Positions 37,264-46,654 of a stretch of DNA of 64,000 nucleotides are shown one piece after another. The DNA is from JAFDBW01 sp963723355 (lineage in GTDB: Bacteria > Desulfobacterota > Desulfuromonadia > Desulfuromonadales > BM103). The notes beneath the pieces are model-generated. The model was not told the DNA's origin. It worked only from the letters and a program-made list of their open reading frames with translations, and searched no databases. A program made the translations under genes and the position numbers. The stretch is from positions 1-64,000 of the forward strand of contig CAVRQQ010000011.1 in NCBI GenBank assembly GCA_963723355.1, written 5' to 3'. Within the stretch, counting starts at the first letter, position 1, and each line of letters starts with the position of its first letter.

Positions 37264-39329
37264 ATGGCTAAGGAAATATTCCTTGAAATAGGCACCGAAG
37301 AGATCCCCGCCGGTTTTCTGCCGAAGGCGATGGCTGATCTGGAGCGGATGATCCGCAAGGAGCTGGAAACGGCGCGTCTCGAGTTCGGCGAGGTGAAAGC
37401 TTTCGCTACGCCCCGTCGTCTTGCCCTGTCGGTCAGCGAAGTCGCCGAGGACCAGCCGACCCTGCGCACGGAAGCGATGGGCCCGGCGAAACAGATTGCC
37501 TTTGATGGCGACGGCAACCCGACCAAGGCGGCGATCGGCTTTGCCCGCGGCCAGGGCGTTGATGTCACGGCATTGAAAACCGTCAAGACCGACAAGGGCG
37601 AATATCTTTTCCTCGAAAAGGAAGAACCCGGTCGTCCGACGGCGGAACTGCTCAAAGAGGTCCTGCCACGCCTGGTGGCCGGTCTGTCGTTCAAAAAATC
37701 GATGCGCTGGGAAAACCAGGAGGTTCGTTTTGCCCGGCCAATGCACTGGATCGTCGCCCTGTACGGCGGTGAGGTAATCCCCTTTACTCACGGCAACCTG
37801 ACCAGCGGCAACCTGTCACGCGGTCATCGCTTTATGGCACCCCAGGAGTTTGCCGTCACCGGAGTGGCCGACTGGCTGGACGGTTGTCGCAAGCACTTTG
37901 TCACGGCCGATCATAACGAGCGCAAGGCGACGATACGGGAACAGGTGGAAGCGACAGCCCGGGCTGAAGGTGGCAAGGCCGCTATCGACGAACGCTTGCT
38001 CGAGGAGGTGACTTACCTCGTCGAGGACCCGACTCCTCTCTGCGGGACCTTTGAAGAAAAATATCTCCAGCTGCCGCCCGAGCTGCTGGTGACCTCGATG
38101 CGTGAGCACCAGCGTTACTTCACAATCGAAGACTCGGATGGCAAACTGCTGAACAAGTTCATCACGGTATCGAATACCCGCCCTGAGGATAAGCAGGTCG
38201 TCATCAAGGGGAACGAAAAGGTTATCCGTGCCCGTCTCTCCGATGCGATGTTCTTCTGGGAAGAAGATCAGAAGATCAAGCTGGAAAGCAATCTGGAGAC
38301 CCTGAAGAACGTTATCTACCAGGCCAAACTCGGCTCCAGTTTCGAAAAAGTCGAGCGCTTTACGCAGATCGCCAGGGGCCTGGCCGAGCGTTTCGAACCG
38401 GCTGCGGTTGCCCTGACCGAACGTGCGGCGCAGCTGGCCAAATGTGATCTCGAGTCGAAGATGGTTTACGAATTCCCTGAACTGCAGGGGATCATGGGCC
38501 GGGAGTACTCGCGCATCGAAGGCGAAGACCCGCGTGTCTCGATCGCAATCTTCGAACACTACCTGCCCACAGAGGCGGGCGGCACTCTGCCTTCGGATAA
38601 TATCGGCGCGTTTGTCTCGATTGCCGACAAGATCGATACGATCTGCGGCTGTTTCGGTGTCGGTTTGATCCCGACCGGTTCCGCCGACCCTACGCGTTGC
38701 GCCGCAGCGCTATCGGCGTCCTGAATATCATTCTCGATCGCGGTTACCAGATCAGCATTCCGGAACTGGTTGAGCAGAGCCTCGGTCTGCTCGAAGCGAA
38801 ACTGACCAGGCCGCGAGCCGAAGTCCAGGTTGACGTGGTGGAATTCATCCGTTTGCGGCTGGCCAATATGCTGACCGGCCGCGATATTGCCACCGACGTG
38901 GTTGACGCGGTCCTGACTGCCCGGTTTGATGAGCCCGGCGATGCCGTCGCGCGCGTTGATGCGCTAGCGTCTCTAAAAGGTGCCGCTGATTTCGAGCCGC
39001 TGGCGGTTGCCTTCAAGCGGGTTGGCAACATCATCAAGGGTGGTGTCGACAACGATGTCCAGGCTGGGCTCTTCGAGGCCGATTGCGAACGGGCACTGGC
39101 AGACGCCATCGACTCGGCTCGCCAGGCGGTCGCTGACCAGGTTGCCCGGGGAGATTATGCTGCTGCGCTACAGACGATCGCCAGACTGCGTGAACCGGTC
39201 GATGCCTTCTTCGACGGGGTCATGGTCATGGCCGAGGACGACATGATAAAGGCCAACCGGCTGGCCCTGCTGACCCAGGTCGCCGCGCTGTTCGCCGACA
39301 TTGCAGACTTCACACGGATCGCCGCTTAG
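37264..39329 (+). CDS. glyS: Glycine-tRNA ligase beta subunit, frameshifted
   Basis: About 688 residues when joined near base 38690 (one base missing in GACCCxTACGCG, which should read ADPYALRRSA). Beta subunit for tRNA binding: MAKEIFLEIGTEEIPAGFLP, TPRRLALSVSEVAEDQP, MHWIVALYGGEVIPF, PPELLVTSMREHQRYF, AKLGSSFEKVERF and LQGIMGREYSRIEGED, then the second frame to the C terminus with the DALRB-like helical end (RLALLTQVAALFADIADF). The ATG at 37264 (GGAG upstream) is preferred over TTG 37252. An essential gene, so the shift is very likely an error. Confidence 0.95.
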
Positions 39330-39352
39330 GAAACTAAGCGGCGGTTTTATTT
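39320..39352 (+). terminator. Terminator overlapping the glyS stop codon
   Basis: GCCGCTTAG / CTAAGCGGC stem with a GAAA loop, then GGTTTTATTTT. The TAG stop of glyS lies in the left stem arm. Confidence 0.8.
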
Positions 39353-39416
39353 TGGCTGAAAAGTGCCGGGCATTTTTTCCGGTGGACTATAAAAAAGCCA
39401 ATGGTCAGGCAAAGGT

Positions 39417-39492
39417 GAAGGAGTGAAAGGTGAAAAATTGTTTGTTGGCTGCTTGCCATTGATTTGTCACTTTTTACGTTTAACCTTTCACT
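39417..39492. repeat. Heptamer inverted repeat (GAAAAGT family) before ppdK
   Basis: GAAGGAGTGAAAGGTGAAAA on the left, GTCACTTTTTACG and TAACCTTTCAC on the right. Confidence 0.65.
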
Positions 39493-39531
39493 GAATCTTA
39501 CATATATCAATCTCAACGGGAGGAAGCGATA

Positions 39532-42192
39532 ATGGCAAAGTTTGTTTATTTCTTCGGCAACGGCGAAGCCGAGGGACGCGGCGACATGAAGAACCTGCTG
39601 GGTGGCAAGGGCGCCAACCTGGCGGAAATGACCAGCATCGGTTTGCCGGTTCCGGCCGGTTTCACCATCAGCACGGAAGTCTGCACCGAGTTCTACAAGA
39701 ATGATCGCAACTATCCGGCGGGCCTTGAAGAAGAGGTCAACCAGCACCTGGCGAAAGTCGAACAGCTGATGGACAAGAAATTCGGCGATTCGCAGAACCC
39801 GCTGCTGGTCTCCGTGCGTTCCGGTGCCCGGGCCTCGATGCCGGGGATGATGGATACGGTCCTCAACCTTGGCCTGAACGACAACACCGTCCAGGGCGTG
39901 ATCGCCCAGAGCGGCGATCCCCGCTTTGCCTACGACTCCTACCGTCGATTCATCCAGATGTACTCCAACGTGGTTCTCGATCTGGACGGTGATCTCCTTG
40001 AGCACATCCTTGAGCAGATGAAGCACAATCGCGGCGTCACCGAAGATACCGACCTGACCGCCGACGATCTCAAGGAACTGGTCGGCCTGTTCCGGACCAA
40101 GGTCAAGGAGGAGCTCGGCCGGGATTTCCCGATGGACCCGAAAGAGCAGCTCTGGGGGGCGATCGGCGCGGTTTTCAGTTCCTGGATGAATGCCCGGGCG
40201 ATTACCTATCGCCGGCTCAACAATATCCCCGCCGAGTGGGGGACCGCGGTCAACGTGCAGTCGATGGTGTTCGGCAATATGGGCGACGACTGCGCTACCG
40301 GCGTTGCCTTTACCCGTGATCCTTCCACCGGTGAGGACTACTTTTACGGCGAGTATCTGGTCAACGCCCAGGGCGAGGACGTGGTCGCCGGTATCCGCAC
40401 ACCGCAGCCGATCAACAAGGCGAAGCACAAGCCGGGCGACCTGCCGGCGATGGAGGATGTGTTGCCTGACTGTTACGAGCAGCTCGCCAAGATCCGTGAA
40501 ATCCTCGAAAAGCACTACAAGGACATGCAGGACATCGAGTTCACCATCGAGAAACACAAACTCTACATGTTGCAGACCCGCAACGGCAAGCGCACCGCCA
40601 AAGCCGCCGTGAAGATCGCCGTCGACATGGTCAGCGAAGGTCTGATCAGCCAGAAAGAAGCGATCATGCGTGTGGCTCCGGAGCAACTCGACCAGTTGCT
40701 GCATCCTTCTCTTGATCCCGATGCGCCGAAGAAGGTGGTTGCCAAAGGATTGCCGGCATCCCCCGGTGCTGCGAGCGGACAGGTGGTCTTTTCTGCCGAT
40801 GCGGCGGAAGAGGCCGCCAAGATCGGTTTGAAAGTGATCCTGGTGCGCGTTGAAACCAGCCCCGAAGATATCCACGGCATGCACGCTGCCCAGGGGATCC
40901 TCACCGCACGTGGTGGTATGACCTCACATGCGGCAGTGGTCGCCCGTGGCATGGGCAAGTGCTGCGTCGCCGGTTGCGGCGAAATCAAGGTCGATTATGC
41001 CAACGAACAGTTCACCGCCAGGGACGGCCAGGTCTTCAAAAAAGGCGACGTCATCACGCTTGATGGTTCCACGGGTGAAGTGATGCAGGGCGAAGTGCCG
41101 ACGGTGCAGCCCGAGCTGTCCGGCGAGTTTGGCTTATTGATGGAGTGGGTTGACGGGATTCGTCGCCTGCGCGTACGCACCAATGCCGACACCCCCCACG
41201 ACTCCCAGGTCGCCCGCGACTTCGGCGCCGAAGGGATCGGCCTCTGTCGCACCGAGCACATGTTCTTCGAAGGCGATCGCATCATGGCTGTCCGCGAGAT
41301 GATCCTGTCGGCTGACCTGGAGGGCCGTAAGCGCGCCCTGGCCAAGATCCTGCCGATGCAGAAGAGTGATTTCCTCGGCCTGTTCCGGGTCATGAAAGGG
41401 CTGCCGGTGACGATACGTCTGCTCGACCCGCCGCTGCACGAATTCCTGCCGCACACCGACAAGGAAATCGAAGCCCTGTCAGAAGATATCCATGTCCCGG
41501 CCCAGACCCTGAAAGCCAAGGTCGAATCGCTGCACGAGTTCAACCCGATGCTCGGTCACCGCGGCTGTCGCCTGGCGATCACCTTCCCGGAAATTTACGA
41601 CATGCAGGTGCAGGCGATCATGGAAGCGGCCTGCGAGCTGATCAAGGATGAAGGCTACGATATCGTGCCCGAGATCATGATCCCGCTGGTCGGTGAAGTG
41701 AAGGAGTTGGCGATCCTGCGGGCCAACGCCATCCGCGTTGCCGACGAAGTCATCGCCCGCTACGGTGTCAAGGTCACCTACCTGATCGGCACCATGATCG
41801 AACTGCCGCGCGCCGCTCTGACTGCCGATGTGATTGCTGAGGAGGCGGAGTTCTTCTCCTTCGGCACCAACGACCTGACCCAGACCACCTACGGACTGTC
41901 ACGTGATGATGCCGGAAAGTTCCTGCCGTTGTATGTTGAGCAGGATATCTACCCGAACGATCCCTTCGTCTCGATTGACCAGGCCGGCGTCGGTCAGCTG
42001 GTGAAGATGGGTTGCGAGCTCGGCCGCAAGACCCGTCCCGATATCAAGCTCGGCATCTGCGGTGAGCACGGCGGTGAGGCCTCATCGGTGAAGTTCTGTC
42101 ACCGCATCGGCCTTGACTACGTCTCCTGTTCACCGTTCCGCGTGCCGATCGCCCGGCTGGCTGCAGCACAGGCGGTGCTGGAAGAGGACTAA
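39532..42192 (+). CDS. ppdK: Pyruvate, phosphate dikinase
   Basis: 886 residues, normal length. It interconverts pyruvate, ATP and Pi with PEP, AMP and PPi. Domains: an N-terminal ATP-grasp-like part (LLGGKGANLAEMTSIGLPVP, RSGARASMPGMMDTVLNLG), the phosphohistidine domain with GGMTSHAAVVARGMGKC near residue 466, and a C-terminal PEP/pyruvate TIM barrel (FGTNDLTQTTYGLSRDD, GICGEHGGEASSVKFC near 840). GGGAGG upstream of the ATG. With class II aldolase it points to PEP synthesis from pyruvate, useful for acetate-grown anaerobes (inference). Confidence 0.97.
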   Translation: MAKFVYFFGNGEAEGRGDMKNLLGGKGANLAEMTSIGLPVPAGFTISTEVCTEFYKNDRNYPAGLEEEVNQHLAKVEQLMDKKFGDSQNPLLVSVRSGARASMPGMMDTVLNLGLNDNTVQGVIAQSGDPRFAYDSYRRFIQMYSNVVLDLDGDLLEHILEQMKHNRGVTEDTDLTADDLKELVGLFRTKVKEELGRDFPMDPKEQLWGAIGAVFSSWMNARAITYRRLNNIPAEWGTAVNVQSMVFGNMGDDCATGVAFTRDPSTGEDYFYGEYLVNAQGEDVVAGIRTPQPINKAKHKPGDLPAMEDVLPDCYEQLAKIREILEKHYKDMQDIEFTIEKHKLYMLQTRNGKRTAKAAVKIAVDMVSEGLISQKEAIMRVAPEQLDQLLHPSLDPDAPKKVVAKGLPASPGAASGQVVFSADAAEEAAKIGLKVILVRVETSPEDIHGMHAAQGILTARGGMTSHAAVVARGMGKCCVAGCGEIKVDYANEQFTARDGQVFKKGDVITLDGSTGEVMQGEVPTVQPELSGEFGLLMEWVDGIRRLRVRTNADTPHDSQVARDFGAEGIGLCRTEHMFFEGDRIMAVREMILSADLEGRKRALAKILPMQKSDFLGLFRVMKGLPVTIRLLDPPLHEFLPHTDKEIEALSEDIHVPAQTLKAKVESLHEFNPMLGHRGCRLAITFPEIYDMQVQAIMEAACELIKDEGYDIVPEIMIPLVGEVKELAILRANAIRVADEVIARYGVKVTYLIGTMIELPRAALTADVIAEEAEFFSFGTNDLTQTTYGLSRDDAGKFLPLYVEQDIYPNDPFVSIDQAGVGQLVKMGCELGRKTRPDIKLGICGEHGGEASSVKFCHRIGLDYVSCSPFRVPIARLAAAQAVLEED

Positions 42193-42197
42193 ACACG

Positions 42198-43151
42198 GTG
42201 AAGATCGTTGTCCTTGACGGGTATGCGACGAACCCGGGAGATCTTTCATGGGACGGATTGGCCGGGTTCGGCAAACTGGCGGTTTATGATCGCACCCCTG
42301 CTGAATTGACTGTCGAACGCGCCGCCGGGGCCGAAGCTCTGATTACCAACAAGGTGTTCATCGGTGCCGCCGAGATGGCTGCATTGCCGGACCTGGCCTA
42401 TATCGGCATCCAGGCCACGGGTGTCAACGTCGTTGACCTGAACGCTGCGCGACAGCATCGGATTGCTGTCGCCAACGTTCCCGCCTACAGTACCGCCTCT
42501 GTTGCCCAGCATGTTTTTGCCCTGCTGCTGGAATTGGTCCGCGGCGTCGGTCGGCACAATCAAAGGGTCAGGCAGGGCGCCTGGACCAACTGTCCGGATT
42601 TTGCTTTCCAGGACACACCGCAGATTGAATTGGCAGACAAGGTGTTCGGCATTGTCGGGTTTGGCGACATTGGCCAGGCCACCGCAAAGATTGCTGCGGC
42701 TTTCGGCATGCGCGTCCTGGTTCACACCCGTAGTCCCGATCCGCAAGCCTTCCCGGAGATAGATTATGTCGGACTCGATCAGTTGTTGACTGAAGCCGAT
42801 GTCATCAGCTTGAGCTGTCCACTGACAGCTGAAACCGAAAGACTGATCAATGCCGAGCGTCTTGCCAGGATGAAGGCATCGGCCTATCTGATCAATACCG
42901 GTCGCGGTCTGCTGGTCGATGAAGCTGACCTGGCTGAGGCGTTACGCGACGGCGAAATTGCCGGCGCCGGCCTCGATGTCCTGTCCCAGGAACCGCCACC
43001 CTCGGACAACCCGTTGCTTGATGCGCCAAACTGCTTCATCACCCCACACCTGGCCTGGGCAACCAGGGCGGCAAGACAGAGGCTGATTGATGAACTTGTC
43101 GCTAACCTCAAGGCCTTCCTGGCTGGCGAGTCGCGAAATCGGGTTGATTAA
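42198..43151 (+). CDS. D-2-hydroxyacid dehydrogenase (glycerate/hydroxypyruvate reductase-like)
   Basis: 317 residues, GTG start five bases after the ppdK stop, so probably co-transcribed. NAD-binding motif GIVGFGDIGQATAKIAAAFG near residue 150. Catalytic residues of the family are visible in INTGRGLLVDE (Arg near 235), the acidic DVLSQEPP (Glu near 265) and ITPHLAWATRAA (His near 285). The closest look is to glycerate dehydrogenase-type enzymes acting on hydroxypyruvate or glyoxylate; the substrate is not certain. Confidence 0.88.
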   Translation: MKIVVLDGYATNPGDLSWDGLAGFGKLAVYDRTPAELTVERAAGAEALITNKVFIGAAEMAALPDLAYIGIQATGVNVVDLNAARQHRIAVANVPAYSTASVAQHVFALLLELVRGVGRHNQRVRQGAWTNCPDFAFQDTPQIELADKVFGIVGFGDIGQATAKIAAAFGMRVLVHTRSPDPQAFPEIDYVGLDQLLTEADVISLSCPLTAETERLINAERLARMKASAYLINTGRGLLVDEADLAEALRDGEIAGAGLDVLSQEPPPSDNPLLDAPNCFITPHLAWATRAARQRLIDELVANLKAFLAGESRNRVD

Positions 43152-43154
43152 AAC

Positions 43155-43215
43155 CGGTTCGCGGGACGAGGAACGCGAAAAGCTGAAAGGCTTTAACGCA
43201 AAGATGCAAAGGATA
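43155..43215 (+). repeat. Heptamer-type repeats after the dehydrogenase gene
   Basis: CGCGGGACGAGGAACGCG followed by GCTTTAACGCAAAGATGC and AAAGG. Confidence 0.5.
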
Positions 43216-43256
43216 AAGAAAGATTTGCCACCATAAGAGGTGCTTGAGGAAAAGGT

Positions 43257-43907
43257 TTAGGCAACACTCACATGCAAACGACCAACCTTTTCAATCACTG
43301 CCTCCAGCTTGTCGCCACTGACAATCCTGCCGACGCCGGACGGTGTACCGGTCAGCAGGATATCACCCGCCTCGAGGGTAAAGTATGCCGAGGCGGTGGC
43401 AATCAATTCTGCGACCGATCGCATCATGTCTCCGGTGTCGCCATCCTGGCGGACCTCATCATTAACAGTCAATTTGATCTGCAGTTTTTGTGGATCGCCA
43501 ACTTGGTCTGCGGGAACGAAGGCTGAGAGCGGACAAGCTGTGTCGAAGGCCTTGGCAATCTCCCAGGGCAGGCCTTTTTCTTTCTGGGCGCTCTGTATGT
43601 CGCGCAGGGTCAGGTCCAGGGCTACGGCATATCCTGTCACGTGGTCCAGGGCGTTGTTCGCATCGACGTTTTTGGCCTCGGTGCCGATCAGGACTGCAAG
43701 CTCGACTTCGTGATGACAATCACTTGAATGGGGTGGGATGACGATCGTTCCACCTTCACCGATAATCGAGCTGGCCGGCTTGATAAAGATCACCGGTTTG
43801 TCGGGGATCTGGTTGCCGAGCTCCCTGATGTGCTCGACGTAGTTGCGACCGATACAGACAATTTTGCCAACCGGGATGTCTTTATTGCCAAGTTTTACGG
43901 TATGCAT
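43257..43907 (-). CDS. Fumarylacetoacetate hydrolase family protein
   Basis: 216 residues of the FAH fold: KIVCIGRNYVEHIRELG, PVIFIKPASSIIGEGG, metal-binding acidic residues around HHEVELAVLIGTEAKN near 75, GYAVALDLTLRDIQ near 100, and LLTGTPSGVGRI near 190. Members act as oxaloacetate tautomerase/decarboxylase or acylpyruvate hydrolase; the short single-domain form resembles FAHD1/YcgM. The substrate cannot be fixed from sequence alone. Confidence 0.9.
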   Translation of the reverse strand: MHTVKLGNKDIPVGKIVCIGRNYVEHIRELGNQIPDKPVIFIKPASSIIGEGGTIVIPPHSSDCHHEVELAVLIGTEAKNVDANNALDHVTGYAVALDLTLRDIQSAQKEKGLPWEIAKAFDTACPLSAFVPADQVGDPQKLQIKLTVNDEVRQDGDTGDMMRSVAELIATASAYFTLEAGDILLTGTPSGVGRIVSGDKLEAVIEKVGRLHVSVA

Positions 43908-43946
43908 ATTGATCTCCGTGACAAGTTTAGGGATTCAGTGACTGGA

Positions 43947-43984
43947 TAAAATTTAACGCAAAGATGCAAAGGCGCAAAGAGAAA
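43947..43984 (+). repeat. GCGCAAAG-family repeat
   Basis: AAAATTTAACGCAAAGATGC then AAAGGCGCAAAGAG; single arm, no clear partner. Confidence 0.6.
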
Positions 43985-44086
43985 CCGTATCAAAATGTAG
44001 TTGCTGGTAAATAATGTGCATGTCAATCCAATTCCATACTGCTATATTTAAACATCGAATAATTTGACACGTTCAAGAGAAGATTC

Positions 44087-45262
44087 ATGTTCCTGCCGAT
44101 CGGTGACGTTCCAAATCCCAAAACAACCCCTTATGTCAACTGGCTGTTGATCGGGATCAATATTGCCGTTTTTATCGTCGTGACGATGCCTTTGAGTGCA
44201 GCAAAGCCGGCCCTCGATGACCCTATGTTGCTCGATTACCTGAATGCGATCGGGGCGCAGGGGAATTGGCCGGTGCAGCTGATTTACCAGAATGTCTCGG
44301 CTTACGATCTGGTGGTCTTCAAGTATGGTTTCCGGCCGGCGGTGTTTTCCCCGCTGAGCATGTTCACGGCGATGTTCATGCATGGCGGGTGGATGCACCT
44401 GGCCGGCAACATGCTGTTCTTGTGGATTTATGGCGACAACGTCGAACATCGACTTGGACATGTCGGCTACCTGGTTGCTTATCTTGCCGCCGGGCTTGCC
44501 GCGACGCTGTTTTTCGCCATGTTCGTACCCAACTCGCAGATACCGATGCTTGGCGCGTCAGGGGCCATCTCCGGGGTCCTCGGGTTTTATTTCCTCTGGT
44601 TTCCGCGCAACCGGATCAAGGTTTTTGTCTTCCTTTTCCCCCTGATTATGACCACCCTGCTGATCCCGTCCCGCATCGTCCTCGGGGTCTACTTGGTGAT
44701 CGACAATATCCTGCCTTTTTTGACCCGCCCGGTAGAAGGCAGCGGGGTCGCCCACGGCGCACACATCGGCGGTTTCCTGGCCGGCCTCGGACTGGCCCTG
44801 GCAATCGATCGTCTGCCCGGCCTGTTGAAGATGAAGGGGACCATCCCGAAGCCGAGCCGCAAGCGGGCTAACCTGGTGGATGCTGTGACAGATATCGTTC
44901 GCTCGATCGACCGTGACGACCTGCCGCATGCGGTGTCACGGTATGCGGAACTGGAAAGTCGTGCGCAACGCGGACAGATCTCGACACACAATCTTCTCGT
45001 CATCGGTGACTACCTGTTGGCCAGTGGTGAGCCGGATGAGGCGCTGACGGTCTACCGAAGACTGATCGCTGAACGGCCCGGGGACCGGAACCTCGACCGT
45101 GCCTATCTGGGGGCAGGACGTGCCATGCTGCAAAAAGACCGCTGTGAAACCGCGGCCTGGCACTACCTGGTTGCCGCAGTCGATCTCGCACAATCATCGC
45201 AAGTAGCCGAGGATGCCCGGCGCTATATGAAGATGATTGATCAGGCGGGGGATGGAGATTAG
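44087..45262 (+). CDS. Rhomboid family intramembrane serine protease with C-terminal TPR-like tail
   Basis: 391 residues. The six-TM rhomboid core spans about residues 15-240. The oxyanion/asparagine region is FMHGGWMHLAGNMLFLWIYG near 100, the catalytic serine is in MLGASGAISGVLGFY near 160, and the catalytic histidine is in GVAHGAHIGGFLAGL near 225. The cytosolic tail (about 260-391) has helix pairs typical of TPR repeats (LLVIGDYLLASGEPDEALTV, YLGAGRAMLQKDRCETAAWH). Cleaves membrane proteins within the bilayer; the tail may bind partners (inference). Confidence 0.9.
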   Translation: MFLPIGDVPNPKTTPYVNWLLIGINIAVFIVVTMPLSAAKPALDDPMLLDYLNAIGAQGNWPVQLIYQNVSAYDLVVFKYGFRPAVFSPLSMFTAMFMHGGWMHLAGNMLFLWIYGDNVEHRLGHVGYLVAYLAAGLAATLFFAMFVPNSQIPMLGASGAISGVLGFYFLWFPRNRIKVFVFLFPLIMTTLLIPSRIVLGVYLVIDNILPFLTRPVEGSGVAHGAHIGGFLAGLGLALAIDRLPGLLKMKGTIPKPSRKRANLVDAVTDIVRSIDRDDLPHAVSRYAELESRAQRGQISTHNLLVIGDYLLASGEPDEALTVYRRLIAERPGDRNLDRAYLGAGRAMLQKDRCETAAWHYLVAAVDLAQSSQVAEDARRYMKMIDQAGDGD

Positions 45263-45384
45263 GGCCTGGAGGCTGGTCATCCTCGCCCCGAAACCATGCT
45301 CGTATGGAGTCAATAAACAAAACATAAACTCGTGGGGTGGACTCGCTTTAACCGTACCCTAGTCCCCAGCCCCCGCCAACGGAA
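45258..45384. repeat. Heptamer inverted repeat (GGGGCTG family), interrupted
   Basis: Left arm GATTAGGGCCTGGAGGCTGG, right arm CCCTAGTCCCCAGCCCCCGC, with about 75 unrelated bases between (45280-45355). Confidence 0.6.
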
Positions 45385-45387
45385 TCT

Positions 45388-46263
45388 ATGTACGATTACC
45401 CTCTTTACCGTCCGCCGAGCGAGGCACGCAGCCAGATATTCCAGATCACCCTGGGGTGTTCGCAAAACCACTGCACCTTCTGTGGTATGTACAAAACCAA
45501 ACATTTCAAGGTTCGACCTGTTGCCGATATCAGAGCTGAAATATCACAAATCCCTGCAGTACACAGACCGTACGTACAGAGAGTTTTCCTCGCCGACGGC
45601 GACGCGTTGATCTATCCCCAGGCGGGTCTTGTCGAAATCCTTGATTTACTTGCTGAAAATTTACCGAAGCTCACCAGGGTCGGCATCTATGCTTCGCCCA
45701 ACAGCCTGAAGAGCAAGTCGGTCGCCGAGTTGACCGTGTTGCGTGAAAAGAAGCTGCGAATCCTTTATTTCGGCTTGGAAAGTGGCGATGCGCAAACCCT
45801 GTCTGCCGTGCGCAAGGGGTTCACGCCGGACGAGATGATGATCCTGTGTCGCAAGGCCCAGCAGGCCGGAATGAAGCTCTCGGTCACCGCAATTCTCGGC
45901 CTGGCCGGGCAGGAACGCAGCCGGCAGCACGCCCGGGCCACGGCGGCATGGGTTACAGAATTGTCGCCGGAATTCTTTTCGCTGCTGACGATGTTCCAGC
46001 GTCACAACGATGACTTTCTGCGTTCCATCACCCTGCAGACCAATGGCGGGATTCTCGAAGAAGCACTCGAAATTGTCCGTCACCTTGCCCCGCAGAAAAC
46101 CATTCTACGTTCCAATCATGTCTCGAATATCCTGCACCTGGCGGGATCCTACCCGAAAGACCGTGAAAAGATTATCGCCCAGGCCGAGCAGACGCTGATA
46201 AAGGCCAGGGAGCACCCCGTGTGGTTTAATGAGGTTCCGGATTATTCAGAAGATAATTTTTAA
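45388..46263 (+). CDS. Radical SAM protein (COG1032/Elp3-like), function unknown
   Basis: 291 residues. The N-terminal cluster motif is GCSQNHCTFCGMYKTKHF near residue 28, which reads CX4CX2C rather than the canonical CX3CX2C. Downstream radical SAM barrel features are VFLADGDALIYP near 68, RVGIYASPNSL near 95, LYFGLESGDAQTLSAVRKG near 130 and VTAILGLAG near 175. Small stand-alone family found in many anaerobes; the reaction is not known to me. Single gene. Confidence 0.85.
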   Translation: MYDYPLYRPPSEARSQIFQITLGCSQNHCTFCGMYKTKHFKVRPVADIRAEISQIPAVHRPYVQRVFLADGDALIYPQAGLVEILDLLAENLPKLTRVGIYASPNSLKSKSVAELTVLREKKLRILYFGLESGDAQTLSAVRKGFTPDEMMILCRKAQQAGMKLSVTAILGLAGQERSRQHARATAAWVTELSPEFFSLLTMFQRHNDDFLRSITLQTNGGILEEALEIVRHLAPQKTILRSNHVSNILHLAGSYPKDREKIIAQAEQTLIKAREHPVWFNEVPDYSEDNF

Positions 46264-46654
46264 GAGGGGCAGATTCTGGATTTCCGGCAACATGTAATGA
46301 AGATGTTGCCCTTATTCATTTTCTTTAAAAGCAAACCCGGCGGGTTGCGTCCCGCCTGGCGCCTTACTTTTTGTCCAAGCGGCGACAAAAAGTAAGCAAA
46401 AAACGCCTTTCTCCTTGCTGAGGGCATCTCCTTTGCCGGGTTTCTGTGACTTCAAGAAGCGCATGTGATGGGGATCCGGCCCTGTGTCAAAGGGCCTGAC
46501 CTTTCTGTGTGACCTAAAAGGGAAAAGCTTGGTACAGTGACAGGAACCTAATTCTATTGTTGAAGGAGGAAATGAAGTAATGGTCACAGAATTTCTCTTC
46601 AATCAGTGTTTATCAGATTTGATCTGTGTCCATATGTTTTTGTCGCGTCCCGCG
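46264..46654 (+). other. Intergenic region with interspersed element
   Basis: No gene. It carries the element at 46315-46545 and about 100 bases in front of the converging permease gene. Confidence 0.5.
46315..46545 (+). repeat. Interspersed ~230-bp element
   Basis: AACCCGGCGGGTTGCGTCCC, GCGCCTTACTTTTTGTCC, the complementary CGACAAAAAGTAAGC, then GAGGGCATCTCCTTTGCCGG and GGCCCTGTGTCAAAGGGCC. The same blocks occur in reverse orientation at 4430-4660. Contains two hairpins; no coding potential seen. Confidence 0.65.

Noticed and set aside
38680..38724. Programmed frameshift in glyS
   Set aside because: No slippery sequence or stimulatory structure, and similar shifts occur in many unrelated genes here, so error is more likely.
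39334..40884. Long antisense open frame opposite ppdK
   Set aside because: Shadow of ppdK; no conserved motifs.
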